In this document: positions 27,429-36,098 of the stretch, piece by piece
How the letters are laid out: each line of letters opens with the position of its first letter
How positions within the stretch are numbered: position 1 is the first letter of the stretch
Source: Streptomyces sp. DvalAA-43
Lineage (GTDB): Bacteria; Actinomycetota; Actinomycetes; Streptomycetales; Streptomycetaceae
Assembly: GCF_900091725.1 (NCBI RefSeq)
Contig: NZ_FMBW01000083.1
Span: forward strand, 1-64,000
Reading direction: 5' to 3'
Length of the DNA: 64,000 nucleotides
The notes under the pieces: model-generated
Database searches by the model: none
The model's input: only the letters and a program-made list of their open reading frames with translations
Told to the model about the DNA's origin: nothing
Position numbers and translations under genes: made by a program

Positions 27429-27659
27429 TCACCCGCTCGGGGGACTTTCGTCCCTGGCTTCCACGGGGCCGCCCTGGCGCCCTGTGCGGGGGTCCGGCGG
27501 TTCGGGGGCGGAATCGGTCCGGCGGGCCGTCACGGGCTCCATGGCGAGCCGCAGGAGCCGATGGCAGACCGGACAGTGGCGGGTGAGGTGGCGGCCGGAA
27601 GCGGCGGCCAGATGGGCGCGCAGCAGCGCGTGGGTCTGGTGTGCGACGGATGCGGCCAT
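27429..27659 (-). CDS. Small CxxC protein, possibly DUF6274 family
   Basis: A 76-residue protein starting MAASVAHQTHALLRAHLAA with a single CPVCHRLLRLAME segment that could be half of a zinc site, and a Pro/Asp-rich tail. GGAAGG is eight bases before the ATG at 27659; a GTG three codons upstream is possible. It recalls a short Streptomyces family of unknown function (DUF6274 from memory). The opposite strand is also open but has weaker codon bias. Confidence 0.55.
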   Translation of the reverse strand: MAASVAHQTHALLRAHLAAASGRHLTRHCPVCHRLLRLAMEPVTARRTDSAPEPPDPRTGRQGGPVEARDESPPSG

Positions 27660-27757
27660 ACGCGCCACCTTCCGGTGGACCGCCGCCCCGCACCGGGAAA
27701 TCAGGGGCGGCCCCTCCTGTCTGACTACTCGTCGGCGGCCGCCGGAGTCAAGACACG

Positions 27758-27791
27758 CGAAAGCCCGGATCCAGAAGGATCCGGGCTTTCG
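27758..27791. terminator. Terminator of tRNA-Asp
   Basis: A 15-bp perfect stem (27758-27772 with 27777-27791) has an AGAA loop, just beyond the 3' end of the minus-strand tRNA-Asp. Confidence 0.85.
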
Positions 27792-27797
27792 TTACTG

Positions 27798-27872
27798 CGG
27801 TCCTGACGGGATTTGAACCCGCGGCCTCCACCTTGACAGGGTGGCGAGCACTCCAAACTGCTCCACAGGACC
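27798..27872 (-). tRNA. tRNA-Asp (anticodon GUC)
   Basis: The minus strand folds as GGTCCTG/CAGGACC with anticodon loop CTGTCAA and T loop TTCAAAT. G is the discriminator. The sequence is identical to the tRNA at 34404-34478. Confidence 0.95.
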
Positions 27873-27999
27873 AGGTTTTCGCTGCCTTCCTTGCGGCTGG
27901 CTGCGAAGACAGACTGTACAGCAGGTCAGAGGGTCAGGTCGAACTCACCGTAGGTGGCGGCTCCGTCACGGCCGGAACGGACCGTCCGGACGGTCGGTC

Positions 28000-30900
28000 T
28001 CACGGTGCCGCGGCGTCGATCGCCTTCACGATCCGCTTGTCGGAGACCGGGTAGGCCGTCCCCAGCGCATGGGCGAAATAGCTGACCCGGAGTTCCTCGA
28101 TCATCCAGCGGATGTCCAGGACCTCCTGCGGTACGGGCCTGCCCCGCGGCATCTGTTCGAGCAGCCAGGCGTACTCGTCCTGCATCTCGTGGACCTTCTC
28201 CATGCGCGTGGTGTCGCGCTGGACGGCCGTCGGCATCTGCTGGAGCCGGCGGTCCACGGCGACCAGGTAGCGCATCAGGTCGGGCAGCCTGCGCAGCCCG
28301 GTCTTCGTCACGAAGCCCGGCGGCACCAGGGCCGCGAGCTGGTCCCGCGCGTCGGTGACGTTGTTGACCAGGACCAGGCTGTTGGTGGCCTTCAGGCGCC
28401 GCTCGCAGGCCTGCCAGGCGGCCAGCACCTGCTGGACCTGCTTGACCGTGTGCTCGGTCAGGGCGACGAGGTCGGTACGGACCTTGTCGTAGAGCTTCCG
28501 GAACGATTCCTCGTCCCAGGCCGGGCCGCCGTGCGCGCCGATCAGCCGGTCGGCGGCCGCCGTCGCGCAGTCCTCGAACAGCGCCTGGATGGAGCCGTGC
28601 GGATTGCGGGACAGGGCGAGCTTCTGCTGGTTCGTCAGCTTGTCGGAGGCGAACTTCGCCGGGTTCACCGGGACGTTCAGCATGATCAGCTTCCGGGTGC
28701 CCAGCCACATCGCCTGCTGCTGCTCGGCCTCGGTGTCGAAGAGCCGTACGGCGACGGTCTCGCCCTGGTCCACCAGCGCCGGGTACGCCTTGACCGGCTG
28801 ACCGGCCCTTCTGGTCTCGAAGACGCGGTTCAGCGTGCCGATCGTCCAGTCCGTGAGGCCCGAACGCTCGATGGACTCGCCCGAGGGCCCCGCGGTGGCC
28901 GCGGCGGCCTTGGAGAGCGCCTGACGGGCCTTGGGGCGCAGCTGGACCTTCAGCGCCTCCAGGTCCTTGTCCTCGGCCACCTTGCGGCGCCGCTCGTCGA
29001 CGATCCGGAATGTGATCTTCAGGTGGTCCGGGACGCGGCCCAGGTCGAAGTCGTCGGCCGTGACCGGGACGCCGACCATCCGCTGGAGCTCCCGGGCGAG
29101 CGTGACCGGCAGCGGCTCCTGGAGCGGAACGGCCCGGTCCAGGAACTTGTCCGCGTAGTTCGGCGCGGGGACGTAGTGCCGGCGGACCGGCTTGGGCAGC
29201 GAGCGGATCAGCTCGGTGACCACTTCCTCCCGCAGGCCCGGGATCTGCCAGTCGAAGCCCTCGGCGGTGACCTGGTTGAGCACCTGGAGCGGGATGTGGA
29301 CGGTCACACCGTCGGCGTCCGCGCCCGGCTCGAACTGGTACGTCACCTTGAACTTGAGCTTCCCCTGGCGCCAGGAGTCCGGGTAGTCGTCCTTGGTGAC
29401 GGCCCCGGCCTTCTCGTTGATGAGCATCGAGCGCTCGAAGTCCAGCGCGTCCGGCTCGTCCCGGCGCTTGTGCTTCCACCAGGAGTCGAAGTGCGCCCCG
29501 GAGACCACGTGGTCGGGGATCCGCTGGTCGTAGAAGTCGAAGAGCGTCTCGTCGTCCACGAGGATGTCGCGGCGCCGGGCGCGGTGCTCCAGCTCCTCGA
29601 CCTCGCCGAGCAGCTTGCGGTTGTCGTGGAAGAACTGGTGGTGGGTCCGCCAGTCGCCCTCGACCAGGGCGTTGCGGATGAACAGATCGCGGGAGGTCTC
29701 GGCGTCGATACGGCCGAAATTGATCTTGCGCTGGGCGACGATCGGCACCCCGTAGAGCGTGACCCGCTCGTACGCCATCACCGCCGCCTGGTCCTTCTCC
29801 CAGTGCGGCTCGCTGTAGGTGCGCTTGAGCAGGTGCTGGGCCAGCGGCTCGATCCACTCCGGCTCGACCCTGGCGTTGACCCGCGCCCACAGCCGGGACG
29901 TCTCGACCAGCTCGGCCGACATCACGAACCGCGGCTGCTTCTTGAAGAGCGCCGACCCCGGGAAGATCGCGAACTTGGCGCTGCGCGCACCCAGGTACTC
30001 GTTCTTCTCGGTGTCCTTCAGCCCGATGTGCGACAGCAGCCCGGCCAGCAGCGAGGTGTGCACCGACTGCTCCGGGGCGTCGTCCTCGTTGAGCTGGATG
30101 CCCATCTGCTTGGCGACCGTACGCAGCTGCGCGTAGATGTCCTGCCATTCGCGGATGCGCAGGAAGTTCAGATACTCCTGCTTGCACATCCGGCGGAAGC
30201 TGGACGAGCCGCGCTCCTTCTGCTGCTCGCGGATGTACCGCCACAGATTCAGGAACGCCAGGAAGTCGGACGTCTCGTCCTTGAAGCGGGCGTGCTGCTG
30301 ATCGGCCTGGGTCTGCTTCTCCGAGGGCCGCTCGCGCGGGTCCTGGATGGAGAGCGCCGCCGCGATGACCATGACCTCGCGGGCACAGCCGTTCCGCTCC
30401 GCCTCGATGACCATGCGGGCCAGGCGCGGGTCGACGGGCAGCTGCGAGAGCTTCCGGCCCAGCGGGGTGAGCCGCTTCTTCGGATCCTTTTCCTCGGGAT
30501 CGAGTGCGCCGAGCTCCTGGAGGAGCTGGATGCCGTCGCGGATGTTCCGGTGGTCCGGCGGGTCGATGAAGGGGAACTTCTCGATGTCGCCCAGGCCGGC
30601 CGCGGTCATCTGGAGGATGACGGAGGCCAGGTTCGTACGGAGGATCTCCGGGTCGGTGAACTCCGGGCGGGTCAGGAAGTCGTCCTCGGAGTACAGCCGG
30701 ACGCAGATGCCGTCCGACGTACGGCCGCAGCGGCCCTTGCGCTGATTGGCGCTGGCCTGCGAGATCCGCTCGATCGGCAGCCGCTGGACCTTGGTGCGGT
30801 GGCTGTAGCGGGAGATGCGGGCGTTGCCCGGGTCGATCACGTACTTGATGCCGGGGACGGTCAGCGAGGTCTCGGCGACGTTGGTCGCCAGGACGATCCG

Positions 30901-31920
30901 GCGGCCGGTATGGCGCTGGAAGACGCGGTGCTGCTCGGCGTGCGAGAGCCGGGCGTAGAGCGGGAGCACCTCGGTGTGGCGGAGGTTCCGCTTGTTCAGG
31001 GCGTCCGCCGTGTCACGGATCTCCCGCTCGCCGGAGAGGAAGACCAGGATGTCGCCCGGACCCTCCGTCTGGAGCTCGTCCACGGCATCGCAGATCGCGG
31101 TGATCTGGTCGCGGTCGGAGTCGTCCGTGTCCTCTTCGAGGAGCGGGCGGTAGCGCACCTCGACCGGGTACGTACGTCCGCTGACCTCGACGATCGGCGC
31201 CTCGCCGAAGTGCCGCGCGAAACGCTCCGGGTCGATCGTCGCGGAGGTGATGACGACCTTCAGGTCCGGGCGCTTGGGCAGCAGCCGGGCCAGATAGCCG
31301 AGCAGGAAGTCGATGTTCAGCGACCGCTCGTGGGCCTCGTCGATGATGATCGTGTCGTAGGCGCGCAGCTCGCGGTCCGTCTGGATCTCGGCGAGCAGGA
31401 TGCCGTCCGTCATCAGCTTCACGAACGTGGCGTCGGGGTTCACCTGGTCGGTGAAGCGGACCTTCCAGCCGACCGCCTCGCCCAGCGGCGTCTTCAGCTC
31501 GTCCGCGACGCGCTCGGCGACCGTACGGGCCGCGATCCGGCGCGGCTGGGTGTGCCCGATCATGCCCCGGACCCCGCGCCCCAGCTCCATACAGATCTTC
31601 GGGATCTGCGTGGTCTTGCCGGAGCCGGTCTCCCCGGCGACGATCACGACCTGGTGGTCGCGTATCGCCTCCAGGATCTCGTCCTTCTTCTGACTGACCG
31701 GGAGCTGTTCCGGGTACGACAGGGCAGGCATCCGCGCGGCACGCGACGAAAGCCGCTCGGCCGCCTGCCCGGCCTCGGCGGCGATCTCGTCCAGCACGGC
31801 CTGCCGGGCCTCGGGCTTGCGGATGCGGCGCGCCCCTTCGAGGCGGCGGCCGAGCCGGTGCGCGTCGCGGAGCGAGATCTGTCCGAGCCGGTTCTGGAGA
31901 TCAGCGAAGGAAGTAGACAT
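28000..31920 (-). CDS. hrpA: ATP-dependent RNA helicase HrpA
   Basis: A 1306-residue DEAH-box helicase of the HrpA family, full length for the group. Motif I is GETGSGKT (96-103), motif II is DEAH in IIIDEAHERSLNIDF, motif III is SATID, and motif VI is QRKGRCGRTSDG. The helicase core is followed by the HA2/OB-fold region and a long HrpA-specific C-terminal domain. HrpA proteins act on structured RNA or stalled ribosomes. The ATG at 31920 begins MSTSFADLQNRLGQISLRD. A very long open frame on the opposite strand is a composition artefact. Confidence 0.96.
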   Translation of the reverse strand: MSTSFADLQNRLGQISLRDAHRLGRRLEGARRIRKPEARQAVLDEIAAEAGQAAERLSSRAARMPALSYPEQLPVSQKKDEILEAIRDHQVVIVAGETGSGKTTQIPKICMELGRGVRGMIGHTQPRRIAARTVAERVADELKTPLGEAVGWKVRFTDQVNPDATFVKLMTDGILLAEIQTDRELRAYDTIIIDEAHERSLNIDFLLGYLARLLPKRPDLKVVITSATIDPERFARHFGEAPIVEVSGRTYPVEVRYRPLLEEDTDDSDRDQITAICDAVDELQTEGPGDILVFLSGEREIRDTADALNKRNLRHTEVLPLYARLSHAEQHRVFQRHTGRRIVLATNVAETSLTVPGIKYVIDPGNARISRYSHRTKVQRLPIERISQASANQRKGRCGRTSDGICVRLYSEDDFLTRPEFTDPEILRTNLASVILQMTAAGLGDIEKFPFIDPPDHRNIRDGIQLLQELGALDPEEKDPKKRLTPLGRKLSQLPVDPRLARMVIEAERNGCAREVMVIAAALSIQDPRERPSEKQTQADQQHARFKDETSDFLAFLNLWRYIREQQKERGSSSFRRMCKQEYLNFLRIREWQDIYAQLRTVAKQMGIQLNEDDAPEQSVHTSLLAGLLSHIGLKDTEKNEYLGARSAKFAIFPGSALFKKQPRFVMSAELVETSRLWARVNARVEPEWIEPLAQHLLKRTYSEPHWEKDQAAVMAYERVTLYGVPIVAQRKINFGRIDAETSRDLFIRNALVEGDWRTHHQFFHDNRKLLGEVEELEHRARRRDILVDDETLFDFYDQRIPDHVVSGAHFDSWWKHKRRDEPDALDFERSMLINEKAGAVTKDDYPDSWRQGKLKFKVTYQFEPGADADGVTVHIPLQVLNQVTAEGFDWQIPGLREEVVTELIRSLPKPVRRHYVPAPNYADKFLDRAVPLQEPLPVTLARELQRMVGVPVTADDFDLGRVPDHLKITFRIVDERRRKVAEDKDLEALKVQLRPKARQALSKAAAATAGPSGESIERSGLTDWTIGTLNRVFETRRAGQPVKAYPALVDQGETVAVRLFDTEAEQQQAMWLGTRKLIMLNVPVNPAKFASDKLTNQQKLALSRNPHGSIQALFEDCATAAADRLIGAHGGPAWDEESFRKLYDKVRTDLVALTEHTVKQVQQVLAAWQACERRLKATNSLVLVNNVTDARDQLAALVPPGFVTKTGLRRLPDLMRYLVAVDRRLQQMPTAVQRDTTRMEKVHEMQDEYAWLLEQMPRGRPVPQEVLDIRWMIEELRVSYFAHALGTAYPVSDKRIVKAIDAAAP

Positions 31921-32091
31921 ACGGAGCCCAGGATCTCACCCGGGCCCGAGGAAGGGCGAACACATTTCGTGCGGCCCGGGTCACCCCCGGGCACCGCGCG
32001 GAGGCGTGGGATCACAGCACGTACCATTTCGGGCAGCTGATCCCGTCGCCCCTGTCACCCCTGTCGCCCCCGTCCGGAAAGGCCGGTCGCC

Positions 32092-32526
32092 GTGTCCCGT
32101 ACGCAGTGGTGCTGCCTGTCGGCGGTGCTCGCGGTCGTGCTGGGGCTGTTCTGCGGACCGGCGACGGCCGCCCCCGGCGACGTCGCGTCCATGACCGCCG
32201 TCGTGGCCGCCGCCACGCCCCCGGACGCACCCGCGACCACGGACGGGGCCACGAGCGCGGACGCTCCGGCCGACCCCGGGCCCGCGGTGGCGGCGCCCGC
32301 CGACCGGCCCCCGGCGCCGGGCTGCCGCAAGACCAGGAAGCACGACGGCGAACCCGCGCTCCCGGGCCGGGCGCGGGCCGCGTACGACCAGGCCCCCGGC
32401 CTCGCCGGGTGGGGCCTGCCCGCCGCCATCGGCCAGGGCCCGCTCCACCCGCCCGTACGGCTGAAGCTGCGCGCGCCCGCGCCCGCCGCGCCCACTCCCG
32501 TCGAACTCTCCGTGCTGAGGGTGTAG
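32092..32526 (+). CDS. Secreted Pro/Ala-rich hypothetical protein
   Basis: A 144-residue protein with an N-terminal signal sequence (VSRTQWCCLSAVLAVVL..GPATA, cleavage near residue 27). The mature part is low-complexity Ala/Pro/Asp with no recognisable domain and ends PTPVELSVLRV. It lies 59 bases upstream of the DsbA-like gene and may be cotranscribed. The function is unknown. Confidence 0.6.
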   Translation: MSRTQWCCLSAVLAVVLGLFCGPATAAPGDVASMTAVVAAATPPDAPATTDGATSADAPADPGPAVAAPADRPPAPGCRKTRKHDGEPALPGRARAAYDQAPGLAGWGLPAAIGQGPLHPPVRLKLRAPAPAAPTPVELSVLRV

Positions 32527-32585
32527 CCGGCCGCCTCCACCCGGCCGTCCCCCTTCCCTCCCGCATCACCAGCACGGAGTCCCGC

Positions 32586-33419
32586 ATGCCCGAGTCCACG
32601 CCCGCACGCAAGCCCTCGTCCGCACGCAAGCCGTCGCCCGCACGCAAGCCCACGCCCGGGAACAAGAACAGGAAGCCGCTGATCTACGGCGCCGGAGTCG
32701 TTCTCGCCGCCGCGCTGCTCGGCTTCGTCTCCTACCGGGCCACCGCCCCCGACCACTCGTCCCCCGGCTCCTCCTCGGTCGCCGACACCACCGCCGACCC
32801 GGACACCGGCGTCTACCCGGAGCTGGCGAAGCTCGCCCGCCGCGACGCCGCCGACAAGCTCGCCCAGGGCCGGGCCGACGCGCCCGTGGTCCTCATCGAG
32901 TACGCCGACTTCAAGTGCGGCTACTGCGGCAAGTTCGCCCGCGACACCGAACCCGCCCTGGTGAAGAAGTACGTCGACAACGGCACCCTGCGCATCGAGT
33001 GGCGCAACTTCCCGATCTTCGGCGCCGAGTCCGAGGCCGCCGCCCGCGCCGCCTGGGCCGCCGGGCAGCAGGACCGCTTCTGGCAGTTCCACGCCGCCGC
33101 GTACGCCGAGGGCGCCAAGGAGAAGGGCTTCGGCAAGGACCGGCTCAAGGAGCTCGCCCGCCAGGCCGGGGTCGCCGACCTCGCCCGCTTCGCCCGCGAC
33201 GCGGACAGCCCCGCCGCCTCCGCCGCCGTGTCCGAGGACCAGGAACAGGGGTACGGGATCGGCGCCACCTCCACCCCGTCGTTCCTGATCAACGGCCGCC
33301 CGATCGCCGGAGCCCAGCCCATGGAGACCTTCACCTCGGCCGTCGAGGCTGCGGCCGAGAAGGCCCGCGCCACCGAGGACGCCAAGAGCGGCAAGGGCGC
33401 CGGGGACGGCGAGAAGTGA
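32586..33419 (+). CDS. DsbA-family membrane-anchored thiol oxidoreductase
   Basis: A 277-residue protein with a cytoplasmic N-terminus containing repeated ARKPS, one membrane anchor (about 32-49) and an extracytoplasmic thioredoxin fold. The active site is CGYC (111-114) in ADFKCGYCGKF, and the cis-proline loop is TSTPSFLING. It should make or isomerise disulfides in exported proteins. Its TGA overlaps the GTG of the CcdA-like gene (33416-33419), so the two are coupled and presumably exchange electrons. The charged Lys/Gly tail is unstructured. Confidence 0.92.
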   Translation: MPESTPARKPSSARKPSPARKPTPGNKNRKPLIYGAGVVLAAALLGFVSYRATAPDHSSPGSSSVADTTADPDTGVYPELAKLARRDAADKLAQGRADAPVVLIEYADFKCGYCGKFARDTEPALVKKYVDNGTLRIEWRNFPIFGAESEAAARAAWAAGQQDRFWQFHAAAYAEGAKEKGFGKDRLKELARQAGVADLARFARDADSPAASAAVSEDQEQGYGIGATSTPSFLINGRPIAGAQPMETFTSAVEAAAEKARATEDAKSGKGAGDGEK

Positions 33420-34267
33420 CCGCCGACATCGGCTACTTCGCGGCCTTCCTCGGCGGACTGCTCGCCCTGGTCAGCCCGTGCAGCGCACTGCTGCTGCCCG
33501 CCTTCTTCGCCTACTCCATCGACTCCGCCTCGCGGCTCCTGGCCCGTACCGGCATCTTCTACGCCGGACTGGCCACCACCCTGGTCCCGCTCGGCGCGGC
33601 GGGCTCGTTCGCCGGACGGCTCTTCTACCGCCACCGCGACGCGCTCGTCCTCGGCGCGGGCTGGCTGATCATCGCGCTCGGTATCGCCCAGATCGTGGGT
33701 CTGGGCTTCGCCTCGCGCCGGATCGCCGCCCTCAGCGGCAGGATCCGCCCGACCACCGCCCTCTCGGTCTACGCGCTGGGCGCCGTATACGGACTGGCCG
33801 GCTTCTGCGCCGGTCCGATCCTCGGCAGCGTCCTCACCGTGGCGGCGGTCAGCGGCAGCCCGGTCTACGGCGGACTGCTGCTCGCCGTCTACGCCCTGGG
33901 CATGGCGGTCCCGCTCTTCCTGCTCGCGCTGCTCTGGGAACGCTTCGACCTGGGGCGCCGGGCCTGGCTGCGCGGCCGCACCTTCCGGCTCGGCCGCTTC
34001 GAGCTGCACACCACGACCCTGCTGTCCGGTCTGTTCTTCATCGCGCTCGGCGCGTTGTTCCTCGTGTACGACGGGACGACGGCGCTGCCCGGACTGCTGG
34101 ACGTGGACGATTCGTTCGCCGTCGAGCAGTGGGCCCAGCGCATCGGCGAGCATGTGCCGGACGCCATGGCGCTGGTGGCCGTGGTCGCGGTGGTCCTGCT
34201 GGTTCTGGCGGTACGGGCGTGGCGCGGCCGGGCCGGTGTGAACTCGGCGGACCAAGAAGAGGTCTGA
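33416..34267 (+). CDS. CcdA/DsbD-type transmembrane electron carrier
   Basis: A 283-residue membrane protein with six or seven hydrophobic segments. The two conserved half-repeat cysteines appear as LVSPCSALLLP near residue 22 and GLAGFCAGPILGS near 128, as in CcdA. It would pass reducing equivalents from cytoplasmic thioredoxin to extracytoplasmic thiol proteins, here most directly the DsbA-like partner encoded just upstream. The start overlaps the partner's stop. A terminator follows at 34273-34303. Confidence 0.9.
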   Translation: MTADIGYFAAFLGGLLALVSPCSALLLPAFFAYSIDSASRLLARTGIFYAGLATTLVPLGAAGSFAGRLFYRHRDALVLGAGWLIIALGIAQIVGLGFASRRIAALSGRIRPTTALSVYALGAVYGLAGFCAGPILGSVLTVAAVSGSPVYGGLLLAVYALGMAVPLFLLALLWERFDLGRRAWLRGRTFRLGRFELHTTTLLSGLFFIALGALFLVYDGTTALPGLLDVDDSFAVEQWAQRIGEHVPDAMALVAVVAVVLLVLAVRAWRGRAGVNSADQEEV

Positions 34268-34272
34268 CACGG

Positions 34273-34303
34273 CGAAGGCCCCGTCCAGTGGACGGGGCCT
34301 TCG
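34273..34303. terminator. Terminator between the ccdA-like gene and the tRNA cluster
   Basis: A 14-bp perfect stem (CGAAGGCCCCGTCC with its complement) has a three-base AGT loop, placed between convergent transcription units. Confidence 0.9.
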
Positions 34304-34308
34304 GGTGG

Positions 34309-34382
34309 TGGCTGGGGCCGGGATCGAACCGGCGACCTATCGCTTTTCAGGCGATCGCTCGTACCAACTGAGCTACCCAGCC
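34309..34382 (-). tRNA. tRNA-Phe (anticodon GAA)
   Basis: Acceptor GGCTGGG/CCCAGCC, anticodon loop CTGAAAA and T loop TTCGATC fold normally. Discriminator is A. It is the last of three minus-strand tRNAs (Glu-Asp-Phe). Confidence 0.95.
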
Positions 34383-34403
34383 ACGCAGCTCAAAAAGCTG
34401 CAG

Positions 34404-34478
34404 CGGTCCTGACGGGATTTGAACCCGCGGCCTCCACCTTGACAGGGTGGCGAGCACTCCAAACTGCTCCACAGGACC
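34404..34478 (-). tRNA. tRNA-Asp (anticodon GUC)
   Basis: Identical to the tRNA at 27798-27872, with anticodon loop CTGTCAA. It is the middle gene of the Glu-Asp-Phe cluster, 21 bases upstream of tRNA-Phe. Confidence 0.95.
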
Positions 34479-34517
34479 AAGCTAATGTGCGAGACAAGTC
34501 TCGCACACAGTAAAGCG

Positions 34518-34590
34518 TGCCCCCAACGGGATTCGAACCCGTGCTACCGCCTTGAAAGGGCGGCGTCCTGGGCCACTAGACGATGAGGGC
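34518..34590 (-). tRNA. tRNA-Glu (anticodon UUC)
   Basis: Acceptor GCCCTCA pairs with TGGGGGC (one G-U), the anticodon loop is CTTTCAA and the T loop TTCGAAT. Discriminator is A. It is the first gene of the tRNA cluster. Confidence 0.95.
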
Positions 34591-34761
34591 TAAGGGCCCA
34601 CCTGCGCGCTTTCCAGCGCGTCGGGGACGTGAGAAGCATATGGGATGGCGGCGGCTATCGCCAAAACGGTTTACGGCGGGGGAGAAGCGGGGGTGTGGGC
34701 GCCGTCGCGGAGGGGCGGTCGGGCCGGGGCGCCGCGGCCGGTCGTACGGGACAATGGCGGG

Positions 34762-35112
34762 GTGCTGGAGATGACGCGCGAAGAGTTCGAAGAACTGGTC
34801 GCCGAGGCGCTGGACCGGATCCCGCCGGAGCTGACGCGGCTGATGGACAACGTCGCGGTGTTCGTCGAGGACGAGCCCGATCCGGGCGATCCGGAGCTGC
34901 TCGGGCTGTACGAGGGCACGCCGCTGACCGATCGCGGCGAGTGGTACGCGGGGGTGCTGCCGGACCGGATCACCATCTACCGCGGGCCGACCCTCCGGAT
35001 GTGCGAGTCCCGCGAGGACGTGGTCGCCGAGACCGAGATCACGGTCGTCCACGAGATCGCCCATCACTTCGGCATCGACGACGCGAGGCTGCACGCGCTC
35101 GGCTACGGGTGA
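34762..35112 (+). CDS. Zincin-like metallopeptidase family protein
   Basis: A 116-residue small metalloprotease-fold protein. Conserved REEFEELVAEALDRIPPEL opens the domain, EGTPLTDR sits in the middle and the zinc motif HEIAHHFGID (residues 97-106) is complete with the third ligand Asp. Its partner or substrate is unknown. GACAAT at 34750-34755 lies six bases before the GTG, suggesting a leaderless start; an ATG three codons later (34771) is the alternative. Confidence 0.88.
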   Translation: MLEMTREEFEELVAEALDRIPPELTRLMDNVAVFVEDEPDPGDPELLGLYEGTPLTDRGEWYAGVLPDRITIYRGPTLRMCESREDVVAETEITVVHEIAHHFGIDDARLHALGYG

Positions 35113-35310
35113 GCGCCCTCCCCGGGGGCGTTCGACGGGGCGTCCGCCGGGGGGTTCACGGCGGCGCGCGGGCGGGGCGTGGCGGGTGTGCGGGTGGTGT
35201 GCGGGCCGGGTCGGGGCGTGTCCCCGGCGGGGCAAAGGAAGTTGGGCACGGCGCCCCCTCTCCTTCCCGTACCGCCCCGCTCCCTACCCCGTATCCCGGA
35301 GGTGCCCCTC

Positions 35311-35889
35311 GTGCGCCAGTTGTCCGTTCCTCTCCGATGGGCGGCCGTCATCGCCGCGACGGTCGCCGCGTCCACCGGCTGCATGAGCATCGGCGACGAC
35401 GAGGGGAAACCGGAGCCGTCGCCCACCCCGTCGACCGGGCACGGGGGGAGCGCGGCCCGGCCGGACGGCGGCACCGTGGCGGGCACGGGCCGGGTCCGTA
35501 CCGGTGGCGGTGGGGCCGAGGCGCACTCCGAGCGGGAGGCCGTCGAGTCACCGGAGCCGAGCGGTTCCGCCGGGTCCTCGTCCGGCCCCGGCGACCCGCG
35601 CCCGGGGGCGGAGCCGGGCAGCGCGGAGCCGACGCGGGGCGGCCCGCTGCCGACGCCCTCGGCCTCGAAGCCGGGGCCCGGGGTGCCGCAGCAGTCCGCG
35701 TCCCCGGAGCCGTCCGGGCCGGCGACCCCCGAGCCGCCGAGCTCGCCCGAGCCGGAACCGTCCGAACCTCCGCCTCCGCCGCCGTCCGCCTCGCCGGCGG
35801 CGCGGCTGCGCAGTGAGGCGATGCGGGCTCTGGGGGAGTCGGTGCCGCTGCGGACGCCTGAGGCATCGCCGCAGGTGGGGCCGGTATAG
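35311..35889 (+). CDS. Pro/Ser/Glu-rich secreted protein, probable lipoprotein
   Basis: A 192-residue protein with a signal sequence VRQLSVPLRWAAVIAATVA ending at a weak lipobox ASTGC. The mature part is almost wholly disordered, with many SPEP, PSEPPPPPP and GSAEP stretches, and a short helical C-terminus (RLRSEAMRALGESVPL). It looks like a wall-spanning stalk. GGAGG at 35298-35302 supports the GTG at 35311. I do not recognise a family. Confidence 0.65.
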   Translation: MRQLSVPLRWAAVIAATVAASTGCMSIGDDEGKPEPSPTPSTGHGGSAARPDGGTVAGTGRVRTGGGGAEAHSEREAVESPEPSGSAGSSSGPGDPRPGAEPGSAEPTRGGPLPTPSASKPGPGVPQQSASPEPSGPATPEPPSSPEPEPSEPPPPPPSASPAARLRSEAMRALGESVPLRTPEASPQVGPV

Positions 35890-36098
35890 CGGGGGGCTGG
35901 GAACGGCCGGTTTGCGCGATGTGGGGGGGAGTGCGTATGGTAGTAGATCGTTTGATCCCATTGCCCGGCGCCGAAACAGAAGCGCGCCGTGTGGCGCGTA
36001 CTCTCCCTTGCCGTGGCTGGACCGCATTGAGGCGGTCGAAATTGCGAATCACGGAGTTACGGGCGCGTGCCGAGACTCCGGAAGGTTTCGCATTTCGC

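Noticed and set aside
27841..32040. A 1399-codon open frame on the plus strand opposite hrpA
   Set aside because: It has no recognisable domain and is an effect of high GC on the antisense of a clear DEAH helicase.
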